From contig CM076141.1 of the NCBI GenBank assembly GCA_038025085.1, forward strand, positions 25,358,501-25,422,500: DNA of 64,000 nt, written 5' to 3'. The stretch comes from Tetragonia tetragonoides. Taxonomy: Eukaryota > Streptophyta > Magnoliopsida > Caryophyllales > Aizoaceae. The notes under the pieces were generated by a model that was not told the DNA's origin, made no database searches, and worked only from the letters and a program-made list of their open reading frames with translations. How positions within the stretch are numbered: the stretch's first letter is position 1; the number at the start of each line of letters is the position of its first letter. Of this stretch, positions 1 to 8,887 are shown piece after piece. A program made the translations under genes and the position numbers.

Positions 1-324
1 GTCCATTAGGTGTTAGGAAAGCTGTTAGTTAGTCCGTTTTACAATTGTAGTCAGTTTCGTAGTTAGTTTCCTATTCGGACTAGGATTAGGATTCCGAATA
101 GCTTTAGATTTCTTTGTCTATAAATAGGGGAGATCTTTTCTATTGTAAACTCGTGCTTTGATGATTAATTATTGAATACGTGAGTATTTACCCCTCAAAC
201 TGAGTGATTCAGGTTGAAACCCTTACGAGTGATTCGTGAGTTGTTCTTGAGTGATTCTTGAACAAGATCCCTTTGTGTGATACTATCAAAGGTTAATTTC
301 CGTTTTGTTACTTATTTCACATCA
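1..324 (+). mobile_element. Family B LTR, downstream part, truncated by the window edge
   Basis: This stretch is the reverse complement, with scattered differences, of the outer part of the two LTRs at 6547-7409 and 8888-9750. Shared landmarks are the TATA box, the block around 60-105 (rc near 6800-6850), and the repeated 'gtgattc' motifs at 200-265. It ends in CACATCA at 324, matching the CA end of family B LTRs. No TGGTATCAGAGC primer-binding site follows, so it is either the 3' LTR of an element extending left of the window or a solo LTR. It interrupts the family A gag start at 325-389, so it is a nested, later insertion. The region between about 220 and 324 is clearly more diverged from the other two copies than those are from each other. 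Confidence 0.85.
119..126 (+). promoter_or_regulatory. LTR TATA box (TATAAATA)
   Basis: TATAAATA followed by GGGGAG sits at the same place in all three family B LTRs and is the probable core promoter, with transcription starting a few tens of bases downstream. This copy is in a partial LTR, so activity is unknown. Confidence 0.6.
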
Positions 325-389
325 TTTTCTCTCCTAAGCTCTTTAGCTTGCTCAAGAGTTAAATTTCTAGGTATTTGTTCATCATCCAT
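325..389 (-). pseudogene. Family A retrotransposon gag, first ~22 codons, interrupted
   Basis: Reading the minus strand away from the family A LTR, the first good ATG is at 389-387, about 150 bases past the primer-binding site. It opens a frame starting MDDEQIPRN and continuing through a charged, probably helical stretch (LTLEQAKELRREN). The frame then runs into the family B LTR end at 324. The position, one reading frame just after the leader, is where an LTR retrotransposon places gag, so this is inferred to be the Gag N-terminus of the family A element. There is too little sequence for a domain match, and the assignment rests on context. The rest of the gene lies beyond the nested LTR, outside the window. 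Confidence 0.5.
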
Positions 390-542
390 GGCTGTTTGTG
401 AGTTTGGTTGTGTTTAAGCTAGGAATTGTGTTTGGGCTGTAAATGGGTTCTTTTGTGACTCAAAGATTGGAACTTTGGACGTGATTGAGACAAGAAAGGA
501 GAGAACTTTGATGAGAGAAAATGGTGCTAAGGTTAAACCTAT
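390..542 (-). other. Family A element untranslated leader
   Basis: Sequence between the primer-binding site and the putative gag ATG. It is pyrimidine-rich on the minus strand and shows no other open frame or recognisable element. Confidence 0.5.
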
Positions 543-554
543 GCTCTGATACCA
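543..554 (-). other. Primer-binding site of family A element (initiator Met-tRNA type)
   Basis: The minus strand reads TGGTATCAGAGC, the standard plant primer-binding site complementary to the 3' end of initiator methionine tRNA, where minus-strand DNA synthesis starts. It lies two bases inside the LTR end at 557, which fixes this LTR as the 5' LTR and the orientation of the element as minus. Confidence 0.85.
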
Positions 555-798
555 AATGATACGTTTGCAATTACAACCTTAGCAATTTGTAAACAAAAAC
601 AGAGGATTAAGAGAAGAAAGGATAATGAGTATCACCACCAAAGCTATAAAGGATTAAACCACCAAGCTATGGATAAAGAATACTACTTGCTCACCAAATA
701 ACCCTAAGATTATTGTAAAGAACGCAAGATTTGTAACAAGGCAGCAGCCGTGTATTTTTCATTCATCAACAAGTGCCTTTTACATCAGCTGTTCTTAC

Positions 799-809
799 AT
801 ATTTATAGG
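799..809 (-). promoter_or_regulatory. Putative LTR A TATA box
   Basis: The minus strand reads CCTATAAATAT within the LTR, about 530 bases from its start, a plausible core promoter of the family A element. There is no second copy in the window to test conservation. Confidence 0.45.
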
Positions 810-1324
810 GGTCACAAATGTGCCCTAATAACCTAAGAATACTCTAGAAAGGGTGAGCTGTCCAAGAGTAGTGCCCAAGCAAAATGAAACATCAGTATTT
901 TGCCCAGAAATGAGCCAAATACGTGCAGTACAATTTGGAGCGCATTTTCTTCCGTTTTGGACCACTTGACAGCTGTTGCTTGTCCTTGCAAAAGGACAAA
1001 CGTGGGTGAGCTGTAAGGAGCCTCATTCTTCATCCTTACCTGCCCCATGTGCTCTTAGGCGCGCCTTACTCAGCAACTACTTAGGGAATTCAAATAACAA
1101 CTAATTACATTTGTTAATTATGCTACTTACATGCAGGGTGCACTATAACTAACACTAATCACAAATGCTTATTTCTACGGATTAATCTTGTACGGACATG
1201 ACCTAGATTAAGTGGCCAAAAGGACACTAAGACCTCTAGGACCAGAATCATCACCATTCAAACGTGAGAGAGTCCCAAATGCCATGATTAATGCATTAAT
1301 GCTCACGCTCGTAACTTGATGACC

Positions 1325-1340
1325 TGATGCTAACGCATCA
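1325..1340. repeat. Palindromic LTR tip (TGATGC-TAAC-GCATCA)
   Basis: The outer 16 bases of the family A LTR form a perfect 6-bp inverted repeat around a 4-base centre. The tip lies at the LTR end that integrase would process. Whether this is functional or chance cannot be told from one complete copy. Confidence 0.6.
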
Positions 1341-1360
1341 AAGAGAAACTACACCTAGGG
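1341..1360 (+). other. Internally deleted monomer at array/LTR boundary
   Basis: The array starts AAGAGAAACTACACC. In a full monomer AAGAGAAA is followed by 'gcatccaaatac', and ACTACACC comes about 45 bp later, after GTGTGAA. The piece between two GAAA copies is missing, so a small deletion at 4-bp microhomology is inferred. AAGAG (1341-1345) is the candidate right half of the target-site duplication of the family A insertion. Confidence 0.6.
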
Positions 1361-3810
1361 TGTTTACAAGTACAAACAAGCTTCAACTCAAGCTGTTGAA
1401 GGAATTTACGCGTTTTAACAGCTCTTACGACTAGGGTGATAGAAATTGAGTTCTTGTGTGTTATATATTAAGAGAAAGCATCCAAATACTTTGTTTGCAT
1501 TCATTTGAGTGTGAAACTACACCTAGGATGTTTACAGTTACAAACAAGCTTCATCTCATGCTTTTGAATTCATTTACGCGTTTTAAAAGCTCATACGAGT
1601 AGGGTGAAAGAGATTTGAGTTCTTTTGTGTTGTATAGTAAGAGAAAGCATCCAAATACTTTGTTTGCATTCATTTGAGTGTGAAACTACACCTAGGATGT
1701 TTACAAGTGCAAACAAGCTTCAACTCAAGCTTTTAAATGTATTTACACGTTTTAAAAGCTCATACGAGTAGGGTGAAAGAGATTTTAGTCCTTTTGTGTT
1801 GTATATTAAGAGAAAGCATCCAAATACTTTGTTTGCATTCATTTGAGTGTGAAACTACACCTAGGATGTTTACAAGTACAAAAAAGCTTCAACTCAAGCT
1901 TTTGAATGTAGTTACGCATTTTAAAAGCTCATACGAGTAGGGTGAAAGAGATTTGAGTTCTTTTGTGTTGTATATTGAGAGAAAGCATCCAAATACGTTG
2001 TTTGCATTCATTTGAGTGTGAAACTACACCTAGGATGTTTACAGTTACAAACAAGCTTCAACTCAAGCTTTTGAATGCATTTACGCGTTTTAAAAGCTCA
2101 TACGAGGAGGGTGAAAGAGATATGAGTTCTTTTGTGTTGTATATTAAGAGAAAGCATCCAAATACTATGTTTGCATTCATTTGAGTGTGAAACTACACCT
2201 AGGATGTTTACAAGTACAAACAAGTTTCAACTCAAGCTTTTGAATGAATTTACCCGTTTTAACAGCTCTTACGACTAGGGTGATAGAAATTGGGTTCTTT
2301 TGTGTTGTATATTAAGAGAAAATATTCAAATACTTTGTTTGCATTCATTTGAGTGTGAAATAACACCAGGGTTGTTTACAAGTACAAACAAGCTTCAACT
2401 CAAGCTTTTGAATGCATTTACGCGTTTTAAAAGCTCATACGAGGAGGGTGAAAGAGATTTGAGTTCTTTTGTGTTGTATATTAAGAGAAACCATCCAAAT
2501 ACTTTGTTTGCATTCATTTGAGTGTGAAACTACACCTAGGATGTTTACAGTTACAAACAAGCTTCAATTCATGCTTTTGAATTCATTTACGCGTTTTAAA
2601 AGCTCATACGAGTAGGGTGAAAGAGATTTGAGTTCTTTTGTCTTGTATATTAAGAGAAAGCATCCAAATATTTTGTTTACATTCTTTTGAGTATGAAACT
2701 ACACCAAGAATGAGTTAAATTACAGACAAGCTTCAACTCAAGCTTTTGAATGCATTTACGCGTTTTAAAAGCTCATACGAGTAGGGTGAAAGAGATTTGA
2801 GTTCTTTTGTGTTGTATAGTAAGAGAAAGCATCCAAATACTTTGTTTGCATTCATTTGAGTGTGAAACTACACCTAGGACGTTTACAAGTACAAACAAGC
2901 TTCAACTCAAGCAGTTGAATGAATTTACGCGTTTTAACAGCTCTTACGACTAGCGTGATAGAAAAATGAGTTCTTGTGTGTTGTATATTAAGAGAAAGCA
3001 TCCAAATACTTTGTTTGCATTCATTTGAGTGTGAAACTACACCTAGGATGTTTACAGTTACAAACAAGCTTCAACTCATGCTTTTGAATTCATTTACGCG
3101 TTTTAAAAGCTCATACGAGTAGGGAGAAAGAGATTTGAGTTCTTTTGTGTTGTATAGTAAGAGAAAGCATCAAAATACTTTGTTTGAATTTATTTGAGTG
3201 TGAAAGTACACCTAGGATGTTTACATGTACAAACAAGCTTCAACTCAAGCTTTTGAATGTATTTACGCGTTTTAAAAGCTCATACGAGTAGGGTGAAAGA
3301 GATTTGAGTTCTTTTGTGTTGTATAGTAAGAAAAAGCATCCAACTACTTTGTTTGCGTTCATTTGAGTGTAAAACTACACCTAGGATGATTACAAGTACA
3401 AACAAGCTTCAACTCAAGCTTTTGAATGCATTTACGCGTTTTAAAAGCAAATACGAGGAGGGTGAAAGAGATTTGAGTTCTTTTGTGTTGTATATTAAGA
3501 GAAAGCATCCAAATACTATTTTTTCATTGATTTGAGTGTGAAACTACACCTAGGATGTTTAGAGTTACAAACAAGCTTCAACTCAAGCTTTTGAATGCAT
3601 TTACGCGTTTTAAAAGCTCATACGAAAAGGGTGAAAGAGATTTGAGTTCTTTTGTGTTGTATATTAGAAAGCATCCAAATACTTTGTTTGCATTTATTTG
3701 AGTGTGAAACTACACCTAGGATGTTTACAAGTACAAACAAGCTTCAACTCAAGCTTTTGAATGAATTTACGCGTTTTAACAGCTCTTACGACTAGAGTGA
3801 TAGAAATTGA

Positions 3811-3835
3811 GTTCTTTTGTGTTGAGTGTGAAACT
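3811..3835 (+). other. Short monomer: ~44-bp deletion junction
   Basis: 'Gttcttttgtgttg' is joined directly to 'agtgtgaaactacacc'. The usual intervening stretch from 'tatattaag' to 'cattcatttg' is absent. TTG is shared by both sides of the break, consistent with a microhomology-mediated or slippage deletion. Confidence 0.8.
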
Positions 3836-6541
3836 ACACCTAGGATGTTTACAGTTACAAACAAGCTTCAACTCAAGCTTTTGAATGCATTTTCGCGTTT
3901 TTAAAGCTCATACGCGGAGGGTGAAAGAGATTTGAGTTTTTTGTGTTGTATATTAAGAGAAAGCATCCAAATACTTTGTTTGCATTTATTTGAGTTTGAA
4001 ACTACACCTAGGATGTTTATAAGTACAAACAAGCTTCAACTCAAGCTTTTGAATGAATTTACGCGATTTAACAGCTCTTACGACTAGGGTGATAGAAATT
4101 GAGTTCTTTTGTGTTGTATATTAAGAGAAGATATCCAAATACTTTGTTTGCATTCAATTGAGTGTGAAATAACACCAGGGTTGTTTACAAGTACAAACAA
4201 GCTTCAACTCAAGCTTTTAAATGCATTTACGCGTTTTAAAAGCTCATACGAGTAGGGTGAAAGAGATTTGATTTCTTTTGTGTTGTATATTAAGAGAAAG
4301 CACCCAAATGTTTTGTTTGCATTCTTTTGAGTATGAAACTACACCAAGAATGTGTTATTACAGACAAGCTTCAACTCAAGCTTTTGAATGCATTTACGCG
4401 TTTTAAAAGCTCATACGAGTAGGGTGAAAGAGATTTGATTTCTTTTGTGTTGTATATTAAGAGAAAGCATCCAAATACTTTGTTTGCATTCATTTGAGTG
4501 TGAAACTACACCTAGGATGCTTACAAGTACAAACAAGCTTCAACTCAAGCTTTTGAATGAATTTACGCGTTTTAACAGCTCTTACGACTAGGGTGATAGA
4601 AATTGAGTTCTGTTGTGTTGTATATTAAGAGAAAATATCCAAATACTTTGTTTGCATTCATTTGAGTGTGAAAATAACACCAGGGTTGTTTACAAGTACA
4701 AACAAGCTTCAACTCAAGCTTTTGAATGCATTTACGCGTTTTAAAAGCTCATACGAGGAGGGTGAAAGAGATTTGAGTTCTTTTGTGTTTTATATTAGAA
4801 AGCATTCAAATACTTTGTTTGCATTTATTTGAGTGTGAAACTACACCTAGGATGTTTAAAAGTACAAACAAGCTTCAACTCAAGCTTTTGAATGAATTTA
4901 CGCGTTTTAACAGCTCTTAGGACTAGGGTGATAGAAATTGACTTCTTTTGTGTTGTATATTAAGAGAAAATATCCAAATACTTTGTTTGCATTCATTTGA
5001 GTGTGAAACTACACCTTGGATGTTAACAAGTACAAACAAGCTTCAACTCAAGCTGTTGAATGTATTTACGCGTTTTAACAGCTCTTACGACTAGGGTGAA
5101 GGAGATTTGATTTCTTTTGTGTTGTATATTAAGAGAAAGTACCCAAATGTTTTGTTTGCATTCTTTTGAGTATGAAACTACACCAAGAATGTGTTAAACT
5201 ACAAACAAGCTTCAACTCAAGCTTTTGAATGCATTTACGCGTTTTAAAAGCTCATACGAGTAGGGTGAAAGGGATTTGAGTTCTTTTGTGTTGTATATTA
5301 AGAGAAAGCATCCAAATACTTTGTTTGCATTCATTTGAGTGTGAAACTACACCTAGGATGTTTACAAGTACAAACCAGCTTCAACTCAAGCTTTTGAATG
5401 CATTTACGCGTTTTAAAAGCTCATACGAGTAGGGTGAAAGAGATTTGGGTTCTATCGTGTTATACATTAAGAGAAAGCATCCAAATACTTTGTTTGCATT
5501 CGTTTGAGTGTGAAATAACACCAGGGTTGTTTACAAGTACAAACAAGCTTCAACTCAAGCTTTTGAATGCATTTACGCATTTTAAAAGCTCATACGAGTA
5601 GGGTGAAAGAGATTTCTTTTCTTTTCTGTTGTATATTAAGAGAAAGCATCCAAATACTTTGTTTGCATTCATTTGAGTGTGAAACTACACCTGGGATGTT
5701 TACAAGTACAAACAAGCTTCAACTCAAGCTGTTGAATGTATTTACGCGTTTTAATAGCTCTTACGACTAGGGTGATAGAAATTGAGTTCTTTTGTGTTGT
5801 ATATTAAGAGAAAGCATCCAAGTACTTTGTTTGCATTCATTGGAGTGTGAAACTACACCTAGGTTGTTTACAGTTACAAACAAGCTTCAACTCATGCTTT
5901 TGAATTCATTTACGCGTTTTAAAAGCTCATACGAGTAGGGTGAAAGAGATTTGAGTTCTTTTGTGTTATATAGTAAGAGAAAGCATCCAAATACTTTGTT
6001 TGCATTCATTTGAGTGTGAAACTACACCTGGGATGTTTACAAGTACAAACAAGCTTCAACTCAAGCTTTTGAATGTATGTACGCGTTTTGAAAGCACATA
6101 CGAGTTGGGTGAAAGAGATTTGAGTTCTTTTGTGTTGTATATTAAGAGAAAGCATCAAAATACTTTTTTTTCATTCATTTGAGTGTGAAACTATACCTAG
6201 GATGTTAACAGTTACAAACAAGCTTCAACTCAAGCTTTTGAATGCATTTACGCGTTTTAAAAGCTCATACGAGGAGGGTGAAAGAGATTTGAGTTCTTTT
6301 GTGTTGTATATTAAGAGAAAGCATCCAAATACTTTGTTTGTATTCATTTGAGTGTAAATATACACCTAGGATGTTTAGAGTTACAAACAAGCTTCAACTC
6401 AAGCTTTTGAATGCATTTACGCGTTTTAAAAGCTCATACGAGGAGGGTGAAAGAGATTTGAGTTCTTTTGTGTTGTATATTAAGAGAAAGCATCCAAATA
6501 CTTTGTTTGCATTCATTTGAGTGTGAAACTACACCTAGGAT

Positions 6542-6546
6542 GTTTA
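6542..6546. repeat. Target-site duplication GTTTA, left copy
   Basis: The satellite reads ...CCTAGGATGTTTA immediately before the element and GTTTACAAGTAC immediately after it at 9751. The duplicated 5 bp match the usual LTR-retrotransposon target duplication, and removing the element plus one copy restores an uninterrupted monomer. Confidence 0.95.
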
Positions 6547-7409
6547 TGATGTGATTTATTTAGGAATTTTCTGTATTTTTGATAAACAAAACAATAAAAG
6601 AGATATACCTCTCGAATCACTCAAGGGGTTGGGGTTTTTCGTTCAAGAATCACTCAAGAACAAGACTTGCGCATCACACACAAGGGTTTCAACCTCTATC
6701 ACTCAGTTTGTGGGGTAAATACTCACGTATTCAATTATTAATCATCAATGCACGAGTTTACAATAGCAAAGCTCTCCCCTATTTATAGACAAAGAAATCT
6801 AAAGGTATTCGGAATCCTAATCCTAGTCCGAATAAGAAACTAACTACGAAACTGACTACAATTGTAAAACGGACTAACTAACAGCTTTCCTAACACCTAA
6901 TGGACTTCTAATACTAATAACAATCAGATTATTACTCTCCTAAACATATTCTAACTAATTAAGGGAATACTAAACGAAATCGAACTAAACAACTGATTAC
7001 CTAGCGCCCAAGGCACAAACCCGTGGGAACAGCTTTTCACTGTAAATTAAATCGCCTTTTAAACCCTGTTACGTTTCGAATATGGGAAAACTCAAAAGAT
7101 AGGAGTTTTAGATCTCTTTTCCAGCTTTCTACAGAACTTTGAATCACCATGATCCCATGTCGTATGAGTGACTTATGATCAAAATACGAACCAGTGTAGA
7201 AGCTGTCAAAATTACGGGAATCCTTATAACGAATGAGATCATATAATAAGAGCTTTAATCCCGATCTTGTGTATAAACTCCATGTAATTATCTTTGTAGG
7301 AGTCAATTTAATGCATAACCACCAAAGAAACTCGATGTAAACAAGAATAGATGTTATCTTGCTAGTTCCTTGGTTGTTCTGTTTGCTTTGCACACTTGCT
7401 CCCGCATCA
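6547..7409 (-). mobile_element. 3' LTR of the family B element (863 bp)
   Basis: Left in the window, 3' for the minus-strand element. Its boundary at 7409 (TGATGCGGGAG on the minus strand) is defined by alignment with the right LTR, which starts identically at 9750. The gag reading frame continues into it, ending at 7037. Substitutions relative to the other LTR include the position that creates the gag stop codon. Confidence 0.93.
6780..6787 (-). promoter_or_regulatory. TATA box in 3' LTR
   Basis: TATAAATA on the minus strand followed by GGGGAGAG, equivalent to the box at 9121-9128. In a 3' LTR it could drive readout transcription leftward into the adjacent satellite. Confidence 0.55.
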
Positions 7410-8737
7410 ATCTCCGTTTCTTCAAAAAGAATTGTCCTCAATTCTTCGTATGTAGTAATCTTCTCCTGAACCTGTATATTCATCAAATTTTCTTTACAAA
7501 TATCCAATGAACCCACAAGGTTAAGAGCCTTGTTGTTGTCTTCTTGATGGACATCTCTTTCTTGTTCTTGATCAAAGCTAGATTCAAGAAGTCCCAACTC
7601 CATCTCGGATTTCTCTTGCATGTCATCAATATAATCAAGATCTTCAAGGAAATCACCAATATTTTCTGGTTCAATGAATATTTCTTCGATAAACTCATCA
7701 ACCACAGTTGGTAGGCTTGAATTATTAACTTGAACAACAATAAGGGGGTCAATGTTATTGGTCTTTTCTTGTGAATCTTCCATAGGAACAATATCTTTAA
7801 TGTAATCATCAAGATCTGGTTTTCCTTTGAATGTATCCACAACAAAGAGCCTATCTTCATTGATGGGTTGATCATTTATTATGCACCCTTTCATGTACTC
7901 CAACTTATGATTTCGACGTTGAAGCGCTTGTTGGTATGCTTGTTGTGCTCGTAGGTGCACTAGTTGTTGCTCCTTCTCTTGCCTCTCAATCTTGAGAGCT
8001 ATCTTGCAAACATACTCAAAGGATATGTAAGGAACAAGCTCCACCTTGCGCCTTAGAGTTGAGTTTAGTCTTTTGATGAATCTTGCAATCTTTAACTCTT
8101 CCCTCTCCACGAGATCACACATCATGTGCGCGTTTTCAAACTTTTGGAGGTAGTCTTGTACACTTGAGGTTTCTTGGCTTAAGGACGTGAGTTTTAAGAA
8201 CTGTGCTTGCTCAAACTCTTTAGGCAAAAATTGGTTCTTTAAATGTTTCTTGAGTTTGTCCCAAGTCTCAATCTTTGCTTTCCCGTCCTTCTTGCGTCGA
8301 GCCTTTAGTTTTTCATACCAAAAAGAAGCATGCTTGGTGAGTTTATGCGTGGCTAACTTGCATCTTCGCCGCTCATCATACTCCTTGTATTCAAAGACTC
8401 TCTCCATAGTTCTAAGCCAATCAAGAAAGGCCTCTGGGTCGTAGGAACCGTCATATTCAGGGAGTTCGACCTTCAAGTTCCTGTCATCATCATAGGGATG
8501 TCGTGGTTTAGGAGCGTCATTGGTTCTAGTCCCACTTGTGTCTTCAAACTCCTCATCGAAGTCGGGGTCACGGTTGTGGTTTCTCCAATGAATTCTGCGC
8601 ATCCTTGTCTCCATGTTCTCCCTATCTTCTTGGTTTCTTCTTTCCATAGCAGCCATCCGCTCTTCTTGAGATTTAAAAGACGTCCTAAGATCCTCCATGG
8701 CTGTTAACAACTTTGCTAGTTCGTTGGGGTCACCCAT
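7037..8737 (-). CDS. gag: Ty3/gypsy-type Gag protein of a non-autonomous LTR retrotransposon
   Basis: A 566-residue protein from the first in-frame ATG (8737-8735). The frame is open back to a TAA at 8854-8852 but has no earlier ATG, so a non-ATG start or lost ATG is possible. Gag normally forms the virus-like particle that packages element RNA. Residues ~6-48 are charged and likely coiled-coil. Residues ~93-263 match the retrotransposon Gag domain: VELPEYDGS and FLDWLRTMERVF, then FWYEKLKARR, ETWDKLKKHL, QFLPKEF and LKIARFIKRL. A Q/E/R-rich helix follows. There is no CCHC zinc knuckle, unlike most complete gypsy Gags, so RNA binding may be lost. Residues ~285-440 are acidic and unrecognised. 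The last ~124 residues (from DAGAS) are encoded by the 3' LTR. No frameshift or stop interrupts the gag domain, so the frame could still be translated. Confidence 0.88.
   Translation of the reverse strand: MGDPNELAKLLTAMEDLRTSFKSQEERMAAMERRNQEDRENMETRMRRIHWRNHNRDPDFDEEFEDTSGTRTNDAPKPRHPYDDDRNLKVELPEYDGSYDPEAFLDWLRTMERVFEYKEYDERRRCKLATHKLTKHASFWYEKLKARRKKDGKAKIETWDKLKKHLKNQFLPKEFEQAQFLKLTSLSQETSSVQDYLQKFENAHMMCDLVEREELKIARFIKRLNSTLRRKVELVPYISFEYVCKIALKIERQEKEQQLVHLRAQQAYQQALQRRNHKLEYMKGCIINDQPINEDRLFVVDTFKGKPDLDDYIKDIVPMEDSQEKTNNIDPLIVVQVNNSSLPTVVDEFIEEIFIEPENIGDFLEDLDYIDDMQEKSEMELGLLESSFDQEQERDVHQEDNNKALNLVGSLDICKENLMNIQVQEKITTYEELRTILFEETEIDAGASVQSKQNNQGTSKITSILVYIEFLWWLCIKLTPTKIITWSLYTRSGLKLLLYDLIRYKDSRNFDSFYTGSYFDHKSLIRHGIMVIQSSVESWKRDLKLLSFEFSHIRNVTGFKRRFNLQ
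7410..7423 (-). other. Polypurine tract of family B element
   Basis: The minus strand reads GAAGAAACGGAGAT directly before the 3' LTR start TGATGCGGG. A purine run at this place is where plus-strand DNA synthesis is primed. It also encodes part of the Gag frame (EETEID), as in gypsy polyproteins whose last codons overlap the tract. Confidence 0.7.
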
Positions 8738-8872
8738 AGCTTCGGTTGTAGGTTTCTTGGGGGTTTCTTGGCTGTCTTCTTGAACAAAGGGCGGATCTTG
8801 CAAGAATCTTTCTCTAAAGCTCGCTATGGTGTCGTGTTTATGCTCAGAAACTTAAGAAAGCTCAAACCTTTA
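8738..8872 (-). other. Family B leader between primer-binding site and gag ATG
   Basis: About 135 bases. The gag frame is open through most of it, from after TAA at 8854-8852, and reads HDTIASFRERFLQDPPF before the annotated methionine. This protein-like run suggests that translation of the ancestral gene started further upstream than the present first ATG. Confidence 0.5.
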
Positions 8873-8884
8873 GCTCTGATACCA
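8873..8884 (-). other. Primer-binding site of family B element (initiator Met-tRNA type)
   Basis: TGGTATCAGAGC on the minus strand, three bases inside the 5' LTR. It is identical to the site of the family A element, so both families use the same tRNA primer. Confidence 0.92.
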
Positions 8885-8887
8885 AGT

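Larger units (their letters stand above)
557..1340 (-). mobile_element. Family A 5' LTR, complete (784 bp)
   Basis: On the minus strand this LTR begins TGATGCGTTAG at 1340 and ends CGTATCA at 557, with canonical TG...CA ends and a short terminal inverted repeat (TGAT/ATCA). The inner boundary is fixed by the primer-binding site two bases away and the outer one by the abrupt change to satellite at 1341. A second copy of its first 11 bases occurs at 63990-64000, in a similar satellite context, which supports the outer boundary. No coding sequence is convincing inside it: a 71-residue open frame at 833-1048 has no family resemblance. The body of the element extends to the left, where it is broken by a family B LTR. 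Confidence 0.8.
1341..6546 (+). repeat. 169-bp satellite array, left segment
   Basis: About 31 head-to-tail monomers of ~169 bp, all in one orientation. The monomer is about 35% GC. It contains, in order, GTGTGAAACTACACCTAGG, ATGTTTACA(AG/GT)TACAAAC, two AAGCTT sites 12 bp apart, ATGCATTTACGCGTTTTAAAAG, CTCATACGAGTAGGGTGAAAG, and TATATTAAGAGAAAGCATCC. Monomers carrying 'cttacgactagggtgatagaaattgag' are 168 bp because they lack one base. A third, diverged class has 'gagtatgaaactacacc' plus 'aagaatg' (examples near 2690, 4330 and 5170). The segment holds no host gene. It was continuous with the array from 9751 before the family B element inserted. Confidence 0.97.

Noticed and set aside
833..1048. 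71-residue frame inside the family A LTR
   Set aside because: No recognisable domain; LTRs of this length commonly hold such frames by chance.
7483..8707. Other open frames overlapping gag (7483-7875 on the minus strand; 8187-8444 and 8498-8707 on the plus strand)
   Set aside because: They lie wholly within the gag coding region in other frames, while gag has clear domain support.
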